Shown piece after piece: positions 9,895-21,139 of a stretch of 64,000 bases of DNA; position 1 is the first letter of the stretch, and each line of letters begins with the position of its first letter. The position numbers and the translations under genes are program-made. The notes under the pieces are model-generated. The model ran no database searches and was not told the origin of the DNA. It saw nothing but the letters and a program-made list of their open reading frames with translations. Location of the stretch: contig OY986438.1 in the NCBI GenBank assembly GCA_963920525.1, positions 99,063,349 through 99,127,348 of the forward strand, given 5' to 3'. Source of the stretch: Dichetophora obliterata. Lineage: Eukaryota; Arthropoda; Insecta; Diptera; Sciomyzidae.

Positions 9895-12506
9895 TCGTCG
9901 TTAAATCGTAGAAAGGCCCTAATTGACGATTTTTTTGAAACACGTTTTTTTTACATATTCTTGAAGATTAACCTGAAATACACCTTCACCCAAAAAATTG
10001 AATCGATAGCACCAAAAATACCGAAGTTATTAGGTGATATCAAAAAGCCCTAAATGCATTTTACCTTTTCTTGATGTAAAAAGGCCCTAAATGCATTTCC
10101 TGGCAAAGTAGTTTTGAATTTGAAAATTTTTAATTTGCAATGGGTAGCGTAGAAGGCTTTGAATTTCTATAGAATTTTAAATGCATAGCAAAGTGGCTTT
10201 TTAATTTTTAAAGAATTAGAAAAAATTAGTGCATAACTTGTGTCGGAACGAGTGCGGTCGTTTTTTTAATCTTTCAAAATGAGTGTTTCTGACAATATTT
10301 TATGTGAGATTAATGCCGCTGATCCAATACCGGAAAAATCAAAACGCGCTCGAATTTTAAACACTAAAAAACGAATGAAAGGAGATGAATATACGGGCGT
10401 TTCGATTAAAAACGGGTTGTGCCAGAGGACTAAAAGACAGCTTGGACCACCGTGCACTTCGAAATATTGCGAACAAAGAAGTAACCGGAACTGTTCACGT
10501 TTTAGTGCAATTGTACGGAAAGAAATCTTTGATGGATTTTGGAAAATGACATGGGAACAAAAAAAGTTATATGTAACAGGCCTTGTTGATTCCGTTAACA
10601 GAAAGCGAGTTGTGTCTGAAAACTCAGCGCGCACTCAGTCTCTTGAATATTTTTTAAAACATAATTCCCAACGTTTACAAGTATGTCGTCAAATGTTTTT
10701 TTCAACATTAGATTTAAAAGAGAAGATGGTGAGAAATTGGATAAAAGGCAGCTGTATTCATGGCACTCAAATTAGCCCTTTGAGTGATTCAAAAATCTTG
10801 CGAGTACAGTCAAAGCGGGTTTCCTTAATCGGTCAACAAAACCTGCGTAACCGGAATAATTTGAAAAGCTTTTTAGATAGCCTACCTAAGATGGAGTCCC
10901 ACTATTGTAGAAAAAGTACAAACAAATTTTACTTTGAAGCAGATTTCACTTCACTATCTGAAGTTTATAAATTATATAAAAATAAATGTGAAAGTGACGA
11001 AATACAAGCATTGAGCTATAACTATTTTAGAAAATTAACAAAAGAGTTAAATTATTCAGTTTATATTCCTAAAAAAGACGAGTGCGATTTATGCTTATCG
11101 TATAAAGCAAAAAATGTATCGGAGGAAGAGTATAAACTGCATAGGGAAGATGTAGAAAGAATGCGGGAAGAAAAACGAAGTGACACAGAAAACGCTTCTG
11201 CAGGATTAAGCACTCTACTTTGCGTAGATATGCAGGCTGTTAAACTAATTCCTCAGTTGAACGCAAACTCTGCCTATTATAAAATGAAGTTGCAGGTACA
11301 TAATTTTACCATCTATAATGTTGTTAGTCATGAATCGGTGAACTATGTATGGGATGAAACGGACGGAGAGCTCGTCGCATCAATATTTGCGACTTGTATT
11401 ATCAAGCACATTAACAATCTTATAACTCGTAGAGCAGACATCCATCACATTATAATTTATTCCGATGGTTGTGGATACCAAAATCGAAACGTCGTACTTT
11501 CAAATGCTTTACTTTCTTTATGCGTAGAAAAGAAAATAACCATAGAACACAAATATTTAATAAAGGGCCACACACAAATGGAGTGTGATGCAACACACTC
11601 ACTTATTGAAAGAAAAATAAAAAACAAGAAAATCAACCTACCATCTCAATTCGTTCAGTTGATCAGCGAAGCACGGAAAAAACCACCTCTTCAAGTTCAC
11701 CAATTAAGCTATGATTACTTCTTAAATTATGAAAATATTCCTAAACGTTATACAACAATTCGACCTGGTAAGTTTCTAAATTATTTATTCTTATACATTG
11801 TTATTCTGATACATTCTAAGCTTTCTAATTTGTATGTATTTTGATTATATTTACAGGAAAAAAAGCTGGCGATCCGACAGTTAATATGCTCAGAGCCTTG
11901 GCATATGACCCTTCTCACGAAATATTTTTCAAAACTGACATACAGGATGAATATCAACCCTTACCTATGACATCACAATCAAGAAGTTTTTCCATAGTAA
12001 TGCCAGGCCCTTTATATAGTCAAAAAATCCAAATTTCAAAGAAAAAGTGGGACCATTTACAAGATTTGAAAATTTTATTGCCGCAGGATTGCCACCAATT
12101 TTATGACAATTTGCAATTTATGTAATACATTAATAATTTCATTAATTTTGCTTTAAAAACTACATTTAGTAGTGCTATATTTAATAATATATTTAATTTC
12201 GGGCTTGTTTTTATTTTATTTTTGTATAAATGAATTAAATTTTTAGTTTCAGAAGTTATGGCGAAAAGCCCTAAATGCACTTTCGGATACATAAAAATGA
12301 TGTCAAAAAGCCCTAAATGAAATAAAAGAAGTATCAATAAAAAAAATTTATGTTTTTCAATAAAAATAAATATATTGCTGTTTTTTTAAGTATACTACAT
12401 TTAAACAATTTTGAATTTTCTATTTTGGCGGTTTTTATACAGTTTTTTGCGTCTCCAGAACAATACCAAAAATGTCAATTAGGGCCTTTCTACGATTTAC
12501 CGACGA
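9895..12506 (+). mobile_element. DNA transposon with 33-bp TIRs and intact transposase-like gene
   Basis: Positions 9895-9927 and the reverse complement of 12474-12506 match at 32 of 33 bases (core AAATCGTAGAAAGGCCCT). Related subterminal motifs, AAARGCCCTAAATG, lie at 10042, 10078, 12263 and 12304, all in plus orientation; with the TIR copies that makes six potential transposase sites. The gene at 10279-12125 fills the interior. No convincing TSD is seen: the 4-base flanks are AATT and TTTA. The superfamily is uncertain; the gene resembles Sola-like or DUF7869-type invertebrate proteins from memory. Confidence 0.8.
10279..12125 (+). CDS. Putative DDE-like transposase, two exons, intact
   Basis: Exon 1 runs from the ATG at 10279 to 11767 and exon 2 from 11857 to the stop at 12123-12125. 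The 89-bp intron (11768-11856) has a GTAAGT donor and a TTTACAG acceptor, and splicing keeps the frame, giving about 585 residues without a lesion. Visible motifs are a CDLC cysteine pair near residue 273, LLCVDMQAVK near 315, IIYSDGCGYQNRN near 395 and GHTQMECDATHSLIER near 435. These could supply acidic catalytic residues (inference). After the splice comes GKKAGDPTVNMLRAL, recurrent in related insect proteins. It resembles unnamed invertebrate DDE-like proteins (DUF7869 or Sola2-like, from memory). Location inside matched TIRs argues for a transposase rather than a host gene. Confidence 0.75.
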
Positions 12507-13040
12507 TTTAGAAGTTCAAATATATTCATTTGTAAGAATTTTGGAAACATAACATTTTCTACAATTTCTATAGAAAATCTATTAGTCTTATTGTTTTAAG
12601 CTAGTTTTAAATTAGAAAAAAAACGTACATCAACAGCTGAGCTATGACAGACTTAAAATATTATTCTATAAATTTAAAAGTTCTTTGTAAAGAGTTTGCT
12701 ATTAAAAAAAGAGATTGCTTAAATCATTTTTTCATAGGAAAATATTGCCCAAAAATGTCTTAATGTCATCATATATCTTAACGTTTTTGTCGAATTAAAG
12801 GCATTGCTTACTTTTTATATTTTAAAAACAAAAACATATATCCATATTAAAAAAGATTTTATTAAAAAAGTATCCAAACTTACACTGAGGCTTAAAAAAG
12901 TATCCATAAATTTTTGAAGGAAAAAAGTATCTAAATGTATCTAATTGGATCCAAACGGCAACACTAGCTGCGATTGTTGTGTCGAACATACTTGCAACAT
13001 TGAAGCCAACTGTGTATGAGCGTGTCGTAAGACCGAATAA

Positions 13041-14250
13041 GGCCGCGTTCATAGTTAACGCTTTTAGCTAAGCCGAGAGGTTTAGCTGAAAAACGCTTTG
13101 TGTATAATCATATTGGAAAAGCTCAAAGTGTTCATAGTGTCAGCATAGAGCTAGCATAAAGCTTATTTTCAAATGCTTTTCAGCGCTTATATCTCCATTT
13201 CGCTTGCCCACACAGCAAAATAATTTTGTTGTTTATGCTTTGTTGTAGAACATTTTTAAAATGCTTTTCGGCGCTTTATTCTTGTTTTACGACATGGTTG
13301 ACATTTTTTCGATGTGTTTTATTATTTATTATGAAGCACTGCATTTTTAAATGGATTTCGGCACTTGTTTATTTTGCCTGTTAACAATATTTTCATTGAT
13401 TTTTTTGTTATTTGCTGGATATTTTTTTGTGCTGAAATTTTAACCGTTTTGCGGACAAGCAACAAAAGAAAGGCATAAAGCGCAACTACTGCATAAGGCC
13501 GCGTTCATAGTAAACGCTTTTAGCTTAGCCGAGAGGTTTAGCTGAAAAACGCTTTGTGTATAAACATATGGAAAAAGCTCAAAGTGTTCATAGTGCCAGC
13601 ATAAAACTAGCATAAAGCTTATTTTCTAATGCTTTTCAGCGCTTATATCTCCATCTCGCTTGCTCACACAGAAAAAATAATTTTGTTATTTATGCTTTGT
13701 TGTAGAGCATTTTTGAAATGCTATTCGGCACTTGTTTATCTATTTTGCCTGTTAACAATATTTTCGTTGATTTTGTGATGAAGTTTTAACCGTTGTTGCG
13801 TTGTTGTTTCGTTTTGTGGTGCTTTTCAGTTTTATACACTTGAGTATTCTATCTCGTTTGTTTACATATTTTTCGTTGTTCTTGCGTACTTCTTGGGTAC
13901 TTATTGTGCTGAACTTTCCACCGTTGTTATGCTTTGTGCTTTCAAGTTCCCTTGAACTTTTGTTTGTTATTTGTTTGATCTTTCGTTGGTGATCATCGCG
14001 AATATACATACTCATTAAACACAAAATCTATCATTTACTTTGCAAAACGCAATTGAGATCAATATTTTCCAAAGAGACAAATGAAAACATAGCATCTCAG
14101 CCACAAGCATAAAGCGCGTACTATGAACATCAATAAGCTCAAGAAGCTAGTTTGTGCTGCGTTGAATAAGCGTTTACTATGATGAAAAAAAGCTCGACAA
14201 AGCAGCTTTATGCATCAGCTTCAGCCAAAGCGTCCACTATGAACGTGGCC
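13041..14250. mobile_element. Foldback element D (Harbinger-like), TAA-flanked
   Basis: Ends GGCCGCGTTCATAGT and ACTATGAACGTGGCC with TAA at 13038-13040 and 14251-14253. The left-end block starts again at 13497, also preceded by TAA, a direct repeat of 456-bp period covering about 220 bp. The interior blocks TATAATCATAT, AAGCTCAAAGTG and CATAGTG-CAGC match element B, so both belong to one family. No transposase is encoded. The 60-90-codon frames inside are chance. Confidence 0.7.
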
Positions 14251-14253
14251 TAA

Positions 14254-14626
14254 AAAACCAGCGCTTCTTTTGTTCTCCGGACACAAAGTATTTGCAGTAA
14301 CATTGCAGTTACTTTGCGTGACTTTTGTGAGCTTTTAGCTCATAAACTAATGGTTCAATTGAGCTGATTTTTTTTTTAATAAATTTTAATTGAGTGAGCA
14401 ATAAAATTGGTTTAGTAAAGTTTTAAAGATACTTATTAAATTTAGTTTTTTAAAGAATTATGTCAGACCTTTTATAATTAATTTTGAAAAGATTTGGATT
14501 TCATGCAGGTCTTTGACAAAGCAACAACTTTTGTTCAAGTCAATTGTTATGTTTGAGCTATTTTCGATATGGGCGCTGTTTGAAAAATGGTCTGCAGCTC
14601 TCTTTGAGGTTTATATTCGTCATTAG
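14254..14626. other. No recognisable gene
   Basis: Spacer between foldback D and the next repeat; nothing assignable. Confidence 0.4.
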
Positions 14627-15110
14627 CAAGGCTAGGATTTCGATGACATTTCATCTTTTTTCTGCTGCTTCTAAGACATTTCCTGCTTATTTAGAACGTC
14701 CATTTATGTTTCCTAAATTCCAAATGTGAAAGTTTTTAGGTAATTTTTTCGTCATATTTCGTCGTTTTTTATCGGTTTTAATTTTCTGGTAATTTTTATT
14801 AGATTAAGAACATTTTTTGGTAAATTTTAGCGGTTTTAAAATTTTTTATTGTCATTTTTAGAGCACTTTTCGTTTTTTAGGTCATTTAAGTGTGACTTTA
14901 ATATAATTTTTTTTCGTATTGAAAAATGTAAAAATGCAAATTTTTAAACATATTTTTTTAACAATATAGTCCCTTCAATCAAAAACATTACCTCTCGAAA
15001 AAGGGGCAGTTTTGTTTATAGACCTCGATGAATAAAAAGCTCTGCGCGTGGTGAAACAGACGAAAAGTTATGTAGAAAGATGTAAAAGTGAGTAAAGTGA
15101 GCACAAGTGG
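14627..15110. repeat. hAT-like MITE copy 1 (CAAGGCTAGGATTTCGATG end)
   Basis: About 480 bp matches 45858-46345. Shared blocks are TTTCGATGACAT, TTTTTTCTGCTGCTTCTAAG, CATTTATGTTTCCT, CATTACCTCTCGA and AAAGCTCTGCGCGTGG. The left terminus matches that of the better-bounded copy at 45858. The right end is not resolved here. Confidence 0.65.
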
Positions 15111-15169
15111 GCTAAGACCATTCAAGTCCATTCAGCGCACCTTCTTGATAGTGTAAAAGTTGTAAATCA

Positions 15170-15730
15170 ATAAACTTTAACAAATTATTGACCTGAAAAA
15201 GATCTTCTAATCTTCATCAAAAAATTGTAAATTTTTGCAATCAGATTAAAAATACAGTCGAATTTGGATATATTGAACTAATTTTTTGCAAAGCCTGTTC
15301 ATTGTATCCATGTTCGCATTTTTTTCTTAAGAAATGGATATTTTAGATTATATATTAATTATTAAAAAATGAATTTATGTTTCTTTTTAACATTTCATAA
15401 TTTTTTAATTCAGAAACTTAAAAGTTAATATATTTGTTTTGTTTTTTTTTATGTTGGACTAATAAAAATTTGTAAAACTTCAAATTTTTATTTTATTTCT
15501 TATCTCAGTACTTTTAGTAGGTACTTTTTAAATCCGCTAAGTACAAAACCGAAGCTCGGAATTATCATCCCTGATGCAAAATGCTTGATGTTGTAAGTGA
15601 GTTCGATGGCGTAGAATATGTTGCATGTTATTATTGATTTTGAGTCATACAAAAACCAAGTATGTAGTGAGTGTAAAAGCAATTGCAGTCCATCGCTGCA
15701 AATCTCTGATGAGTACCCTTTTATATAATA
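15170..15730. other. Non-coding; possible Tc1/pogo-type end near 15253
   Basis: CAGTCGAATTTGGATATA near 15253 resembles the end of the small element at 19626 (both continue into CATTG-ATCCA and TTCGCATTTT). The partner end is not found. No gene. Confidence 0.35.
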
Positions 15731-15738
15731 GTATAGAT

Positions 15739-16305
15739 TAGAGATGGGCGCGTACCGTGCTTTTTACGTGCACGTGCATGTTCCTAAAAAATAACTTCAA
15801 AAGCAAATTTGTGCGTTCTTTTCCGTGCTCGTGCTCTAAAAGTTTACTATTTTCACTTTAGCAACTATGTTTTTATTTCATCATAAAAATTCGAATAAAA
15901 TTTGCAAAATTTGAATAAAACTGATAAAAAAAGTATTGTTGAACTAATTTTTAAAATTTTTTTTTTTGTTTTCGTTTTCAATAAAAAAATCCCCTGAAGA
16001 AGTTGAAAAACAATCAACGAAACGTCGGGAAAATTATCATTGATCAGAAAGACTATTCAATATATTGGAAAATTCATAAACTTTTTATCTGATCTACAAA
16101 AAAATACACAAAACATTGTAATGTTATAATAATTCCAATATTCTCAAGTTGAAACATAAATTTAAAAAAATATGTGTAACTATTTCATAGCTACTTTGCA
16201 AAATTCTAAATCGTGCTTTTTCGTGCGCGTTCGTGCAAGTACGAATAATCGATTTCGTGTTCGTGTGTGCCCGTGCCTTAAAAATGTTTCACGCGCCTAA
16301 CTCCA
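15739..16305. mobile_element. hAT-like MITE (TAGAGATGGGCGCGT end)
   Basis: A 567-bp element with ends TAGAGATGGGCGCGT and ACGCGCCTAACTCCA, 12 of 15 inverted matches. The left TSD is GTATAGAT (15731-15738). The right TSD, GTATATAT, is rebuilt only after removing the mariner derivative at 16311-16914, and then matches 7 of 8. The interior is rich in CGTGC motifs. No coding capacity. Confidence 0.65.
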
Positions 16306-16310
16306 GTATA

Positions 16311-16914
16311 GGGTGTTTTTTAGCTGCATGAGAACTTTAAATAATAATACAAGGCAGAAATACTGTTGGAATGAGTTTTTCATTATTATAATCTTGTATA
16401 TAATTTCATGGCATTTATTTTTTAAGTATGATTTTCGGCTTATGTCCGACGAGGCTACGAGTTAATATCCATTCGATCAGTCCAATTTTTCACTACTTTT
16501 TCCAATAAATATACTTTTTCTGGCTGTATGGCGTCAGTAGTGGCTTGAATATTGGCTTTCAATGCTTCAAGAGTTGCTGGTTTGTCGGTATAAACCAATG
16601 ACTTAACATAGCCCCATAAAAAGTAATCGAGAGGCGTTAAGTCGCACGAACGAGGCGGCCAGTTAACTTGACCATTTCTGGAAATAAAGTTGTCACCAAA
16701 TTGATTTTGAAATAAATTGATGTTTAAGCGCGCTGTATGTCAAGTTGCGCCGTCTTGCTGGAACGAAATGTCGTGAATGTTTAGCTGATTAATTTTTGGA
16801 ACCAAAAATCAGTCAGCATGGCTCGATATAGCATGTCAGCACAGTTTGACATTCTCAACTGCCAAACCATAGACAACAGCCATCGAAACTTCTCACGCAG
16901 CTAAAAAAACACCC
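16311..16914 (-). mobile_element. mariner/Tc1 deletion derivative with TA TSD
   Basis: A 604-bp element between TA dinucleotides at 16309-16310 and 16915-16916. The ends read GGGTGTTTTTTAGCTGC and GCAGCTAAAAAAACACCC. It retains only the C-terminal part of a minus-strand transposase, so most of the gene was lost by internal deletion. Confidence 0.85.
16455..16850 (-). pseudogene. mariner-family transposase, C-terminal fragment
   Basis: Read on the minus strand the sequence gives QQDGAT, then NWPPRSCDLTPLDYFLWGYV, KPATLEALKANIQATT and a terminal NWTDRMDINS before the stop at 16455-16457. These are the second and third catalytic blocks and tail of the insect transposase family with a CDLTPLDFFLWG signature. 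The HTH and first catalytic Asp are missing, and a stop breaks the frame right after QDGAT. It shares the family of the pseudogene at 44209-45301. Confidence 0.8.
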
Positions 16915-17011
16915 TATATATGTAGAGTAGGTTTTTTCGAAAAATTTAGATCGTATTTTAAGAGGTCTCAAAAGTTGCATTGGGTGATCAAGATCTCCCT
17001 AAAAATAATTT

Positions 17012-18290
17012 TAGAAAAAAAAATAAGGATGTCTGCCTCTCCCGCAAGGACAAAGTTTAAGAAAAACATTAAAAAATCGCGATCTCAAAATGCTTTGATT
17101 TTTGTAAGAAAAACTACACATGTCTTACAGTAAAAGTAAATAAGGACTAACTAACAATATCCTGCCAAACTAACGATACACTCGAGGTAGCCCAGAACTT
17201 TTGATTGCTTTCTGATTGACTAAATTTTGGCGATTTTGATTATAGTTTTGACGTTTTCCTTAAATTTAGCGAATTAATAATTAGCATATTTTTTGCATAT
17301 GCATTTTCTTGTTTTTGAGAAATGTATACTTGATATAATTTGTTTACTTTTTCAAAGATATTAATATAAGGTTTTATATCTAAGGCACCAAAAGTGGTAC
17401 CGAAGATAATTTCCTTAATTTATATTCTTCAAATATTTCTTTACATCACCCTGTCCAAAAATATCAATTACTAAAAATATAATTCAAAACTTTATCCTTT
17501 TTCAATTTTTTTAAAAAATTTCCTGCCTTAAAAATTTTACTATTTCGTTAAGACACCTCAACTTAGCATTCACAAAAATGTTATACTATAATTTTGAGCT
17601 TCTGAGTTTGCCATTCGATGGATCTCAATTGACTTAACAATTGTTGTTAAGAAGTTTTTTAATGAAATAATAACCATAAAGGAGATATCAACAGAATGGT
17701 TTCATTTCATGCTTGAAGTAACTTTTTTCAAATATCAAAATAGGAAAAAAGGTGGCCTTTTCCTGCTGTTTTAGAATAGATATTTTTAGACGGGGTTTCG
17801 TTCAAAACTATTTGCAGAATCCGAATTGAGAAAATTATCTTCGGTACCACTTCTGGTGCCCAAGATATAAAACCTTATATATATTTGTTCGAAAAAGTTA
17901 AAAAATTGCATACAAGTATACATTTCTCCAAAACAGGAAAATGCATGTATGCAAAAAATATGCAAATTATTAATTAGCCAAATTTAAGGAAAACGTTAAC
18001 ACTCTAAACAATATCACCAAAATTTAGACAACCAGACAACAATTAAAAGTTCCGTGCTATCTCGAGTGTACCTTTAGATTCGAATATCCTTCACACAGGA
18101 CACTGTGGGTAAAAACCAAGACTGGCATCGTATTTGCCAAAATATTGTTAGTTAGTCTATATTTACTTTTGCTTTAAGACATATTTAGTTTTTCTTACAA
18201 AAATTAAAGCATTTTGAGATCGTGATTTTTTACTGTTTTTCTCAAAAAATAAATTTGTCGTTGCGGGGGAGAAAGAGATCCTTATTTTTT
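17012..18290. repeat. Large foldback (about 430-bp arms)
   Basis: 17012-17425 and 17835-18288 are inverted imperfect copies. Paired blocks include AAGGATGTCTGCCTCTCCC with GGGGGAGAAAGAGATCCTT, ATCTCAAAATGCTTTGATTT with its complement, and AAGTGGTACCGAAGATAAT with ATTATCTTCGGTACCACTT. The loop of about 400 bp has no gene. No short TSD is evident. Confidence 0.75.
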
Positions 18291-18329
18291 TGTAGAATGT
18301 GAAATTTGAAAAAAATTGTAATTCGATAC

Positions 18330-18950
18330 TAATTCGAGACCTAATGTAGATACAAGATGTAAAGCTATATTTAAAACGGAAACATTAAAAATTTGAAAAA
18401 TTTTCCATTTTTTTAAAAACTTTTATGGTATATAACTTTTATTTAAAGATTTTTTTTAGTTATAGAAGCTATATAATACTTACATGAAACAACAATATTA
18501 ACAAATTTAAGAATTTTTCCATTTTAGAAAAACCTATACTTTTGGTCAAAATGTTTGTCCCCTTTGTATTTAAAAACTACTGCGATGATGCCACTTTTTT
18601 TTGTAAAAACTTCATTGTTTCACCTTCAACCCACCAGATTCCGCATATTCCCAAACAATATGCACATTTCTTTGAATTAGTTCTTGAAATAGCTTTTGAC
18701 ATCTTTTGAAGACCACAAAGTATGCAACAATTTGTTCTTCAAAACCAGCCAGCCATCATCCAGCTAGCCATTCTTTTACATCCCTTTTATTAAAAAAATT
18801 TCAGTCATAAAATCTTCACGGTTTTCTGTTGGTTTGCTTTATTCAAGTATTTTTGTACGATAAAAATGAGGAAAAAACTCCCTCGTTTATGTGTAGAGCT
18901 GTTGCATTGTTTCTTTAGTAAAGCCAACATAACTTGTGTGTGTCATTATT
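18330..18950. other. No recognisable gene
   Basis: AT-rich non-coding sequence with nothing assignable. Confidence 0.4.
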
Positions 18951-19284
18951 ACACTGTAAAATTATGTGACTTAAGTATTTTCAACTGGTAATGATGATTA
19001 TGCAATTGGAGTGAAAGATAACTTACCAACCTTAATTTTTTTTCAGTGTAAAATAACCCTTGCTGCAGTTAGCTGCATTTAAAATGGTTGCCGTAACCAC
19101 AACATTGTTATGTACACTTTCAAAAATCTTGAACTAAATTATAATACATTCTGTATTGCATATGGGCTTTTCTGATTCCATCGGCGTTTCTGAGTTTAAA
19201 TTAACACTTTTACATGATTTTGTTCCTAAGAATAGTTCAACAACTTTGAAAACGAGCCAAACGATGAAAATTGCAAATTCTACC

Positions 19285-19530
19285 GTTAAGGAATTGTAAC
19301 ATACTGTAAACATTGTTGAGTAACCGTCTTACAGTAGCTCTACCGCAGAAGTTGTTTAATAACAATGTTTACGGTGCATGTACTGCAAAACTTGTTGGCC
19401 AACAAATTTACAGTAGCTCTACTATACAAATTGCTGAATAATGTGAATTTACTGTTAAACTTGTTAGGTTACAATTCTACAGTAGTTTTACCGCAAAAGT
19501 TGATTAGTAACGATTTGTACAGTGTGTCTT
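19285..19530. repeat. Degenerate minisatellite (about 38-bp unit)
   Basis: About six diverged units around the core GTTG-NNN-GTAACAA followed by TTTACAGTAGCTCTACCGCA. A related pair of units occurs near 20820-20930, on the far side of two other elements, suggesting one split repeat region from about 18950 to 20945. Confidence 0.6.
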
Positions 19531-19625
19531 TTGTAATACTGACAAAAAAACATACATTTACTTCCCGAAACTTTGGGTTTGGTGCCAGTATTTATTTTAG
19601 AAATATTTAGAACATATTTTGAAAT

Positions 19626-19851
19626 GCAGTCGAGTCAGAATATAGTGAAATAATTTTTGCAAGTCCTGATCATTGCATCCAGACTGTTCGCATTTTCGAG
19701 ACTGATTTTGTCACAAAATGGATGTTTTGGCTTAAATCTTGGAACTTTTTTTCTTTACTTTTTTGCTTCTTTGAAATGCCAGTTACTAAAACGTTCACTA
19801 TTTGGAGTTGTTCACTACTTTGGGGGTTCTTTATGTCCAGATTTGACTGTA
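19626..19851. mobile_element. Small Tc1/pogo-type MITE candidate
   Basis: Ends CAGTCGAGTCAGAATATAGTG-like and GTCCAGATTTGACTG give a weak inverted pair, with TA on the right and TG on the left. The left end resembles 15253. About 226 bp, non-coding; the ORFs across it are chance. Confidence 0.4.
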
Positions 19852-20169
19852 TGTGAAAAAAATATGTCGATGAAATAAATATGACATGATTACAAACATT
19901 CAAATACACATTATAAAAATATACTTTGGTTTACTTTGTATATTAATTAAAAAAAACTGTTCTCAAAAATGTCATTTATAATTAATCAAAAAAGTTTGTT
20001 ACAACAATTATTATTCTAAAATATTTGATCTGGATTGTTACTCAAAAAAGTTTTCATCAAATAAATATCAAATAAAAATTATATACAAAATAAAAAGTAT
20101 TTCATTGCGCATGCAGAACCACACTGCCAACCTTAACTGTTCGAATGTTAAGTTACAATTTTTGCTCAG

Positions 20170-20745
20170 CAATTTTAAGGGCGTTTTTACCTAAATTTTT
20201 TCGAAATTTTAGCTGATTTTTAAGGAAGGATATATAGAATACAACGGATAGAGAGAGATCTGCAACGGTAGAGACGGATTTGAGTGAAAATTTTTTATGT
20301 TTTTACATTTTTTTTTAAATATAAAGAAAAAAAGATTTTTTGTGACCTCATTTCCACGAGACAGAGGCGTAACTGCGGCGCTGAAAAAAATGAAGTCCCA
20401 ATTTTTTGTGTAGGATATCTTGACTTTGAATAATCTGAAACAAAAAGAAAAAAAGAAAAAAATTTGGTAAGAGTTGAAACATATAATTTCGGGATGACTT
20501 CGAGTTTTTTTTAAAAAAATTTCTTTAAAATTTTTGCAGCTACTTTTGTCCCGAAACTATAGACCTTTTCTTTTAATGTTAACTTTGCGCAACCGCCATT
20601 TTGTTTCTAATAATTTTTTTTTTTAAAAAACTCGATGTCATCCCGAAATAATGTGTTTCAACTCTTACCAAATATATTTTTTATTGTTTCAGATTATCCT
20701 TAAAAATCAGCTTAAATTTCGAAAAAAATTAGGTACGAAAAAAGT
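20170..20745. repeat. Foldback with two nested arm pairs
   Basis: Outer arms 20175-20235 and 20695-20745 share the AAATTTTTTTCGAAATTT-AGCTGATTTTTAAGGA block. Inner arms 20425-20530 and 20610-20705 share GGTAAGAGTTGAAACA and TTTCGGGATGACATCGAG-type blocks. No gene. Confidence 0.7.
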
Positions 20746-21139
20746 AGTAACTGTGCAACAACATTTGTATTGACGGGTATATAAGTGAACGCAAATAACG
20801 TTTAAATTTACCGACGAAATGTGAGTGTGATTTACGAAACGTTTAGATTTACTGTCAGAATTGTTGAGTTACAATTTTCGATCGGTAATTTCAAACGAAA
20901 TAATAGTAACTGAATTTACGTACGAGATTTTTAGTGTGTAAAATTTTCACTGGGGCTTATACTAGGAATTAAAAAAAAACAAGGTTGTCGGAACGACGAA
21001 TCGCGGACTTAAACTTACAAATTAATGAGAGTCGTGCGTATTATTGGAATAATTCTAATATGAGAAGGTTTCATGACAGCCCGAAGAATCAATGCGACAA
21101 ATTTAATTATTGTGCTTTCCGTAGTTCTTAACTTATAAG

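Larger units (their letters stand above)
8506..12966. mobile_element. hAT-type element carrying a nested transposon
   Basis: An element of 4461 bp bounded by a perfect 8-bp TSD, GCTGCGAT, at 8498-8505 and 12967-12974. The ends are CAGTGTTGCCG and CGGCAACACTA, an inverted pair. An 8-bp TSD plus CAGTG-type termini point to the hAT superfamily (established knowledge). Subterminal AAAAAAGTATC motifs occur at both ends. I find no hAT transposase inside. About 2.6 kb of the length is the separate element at 9895-12506, leaving a non-autonomous hAT of about 1.85 kb. Confidence 0.85.
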
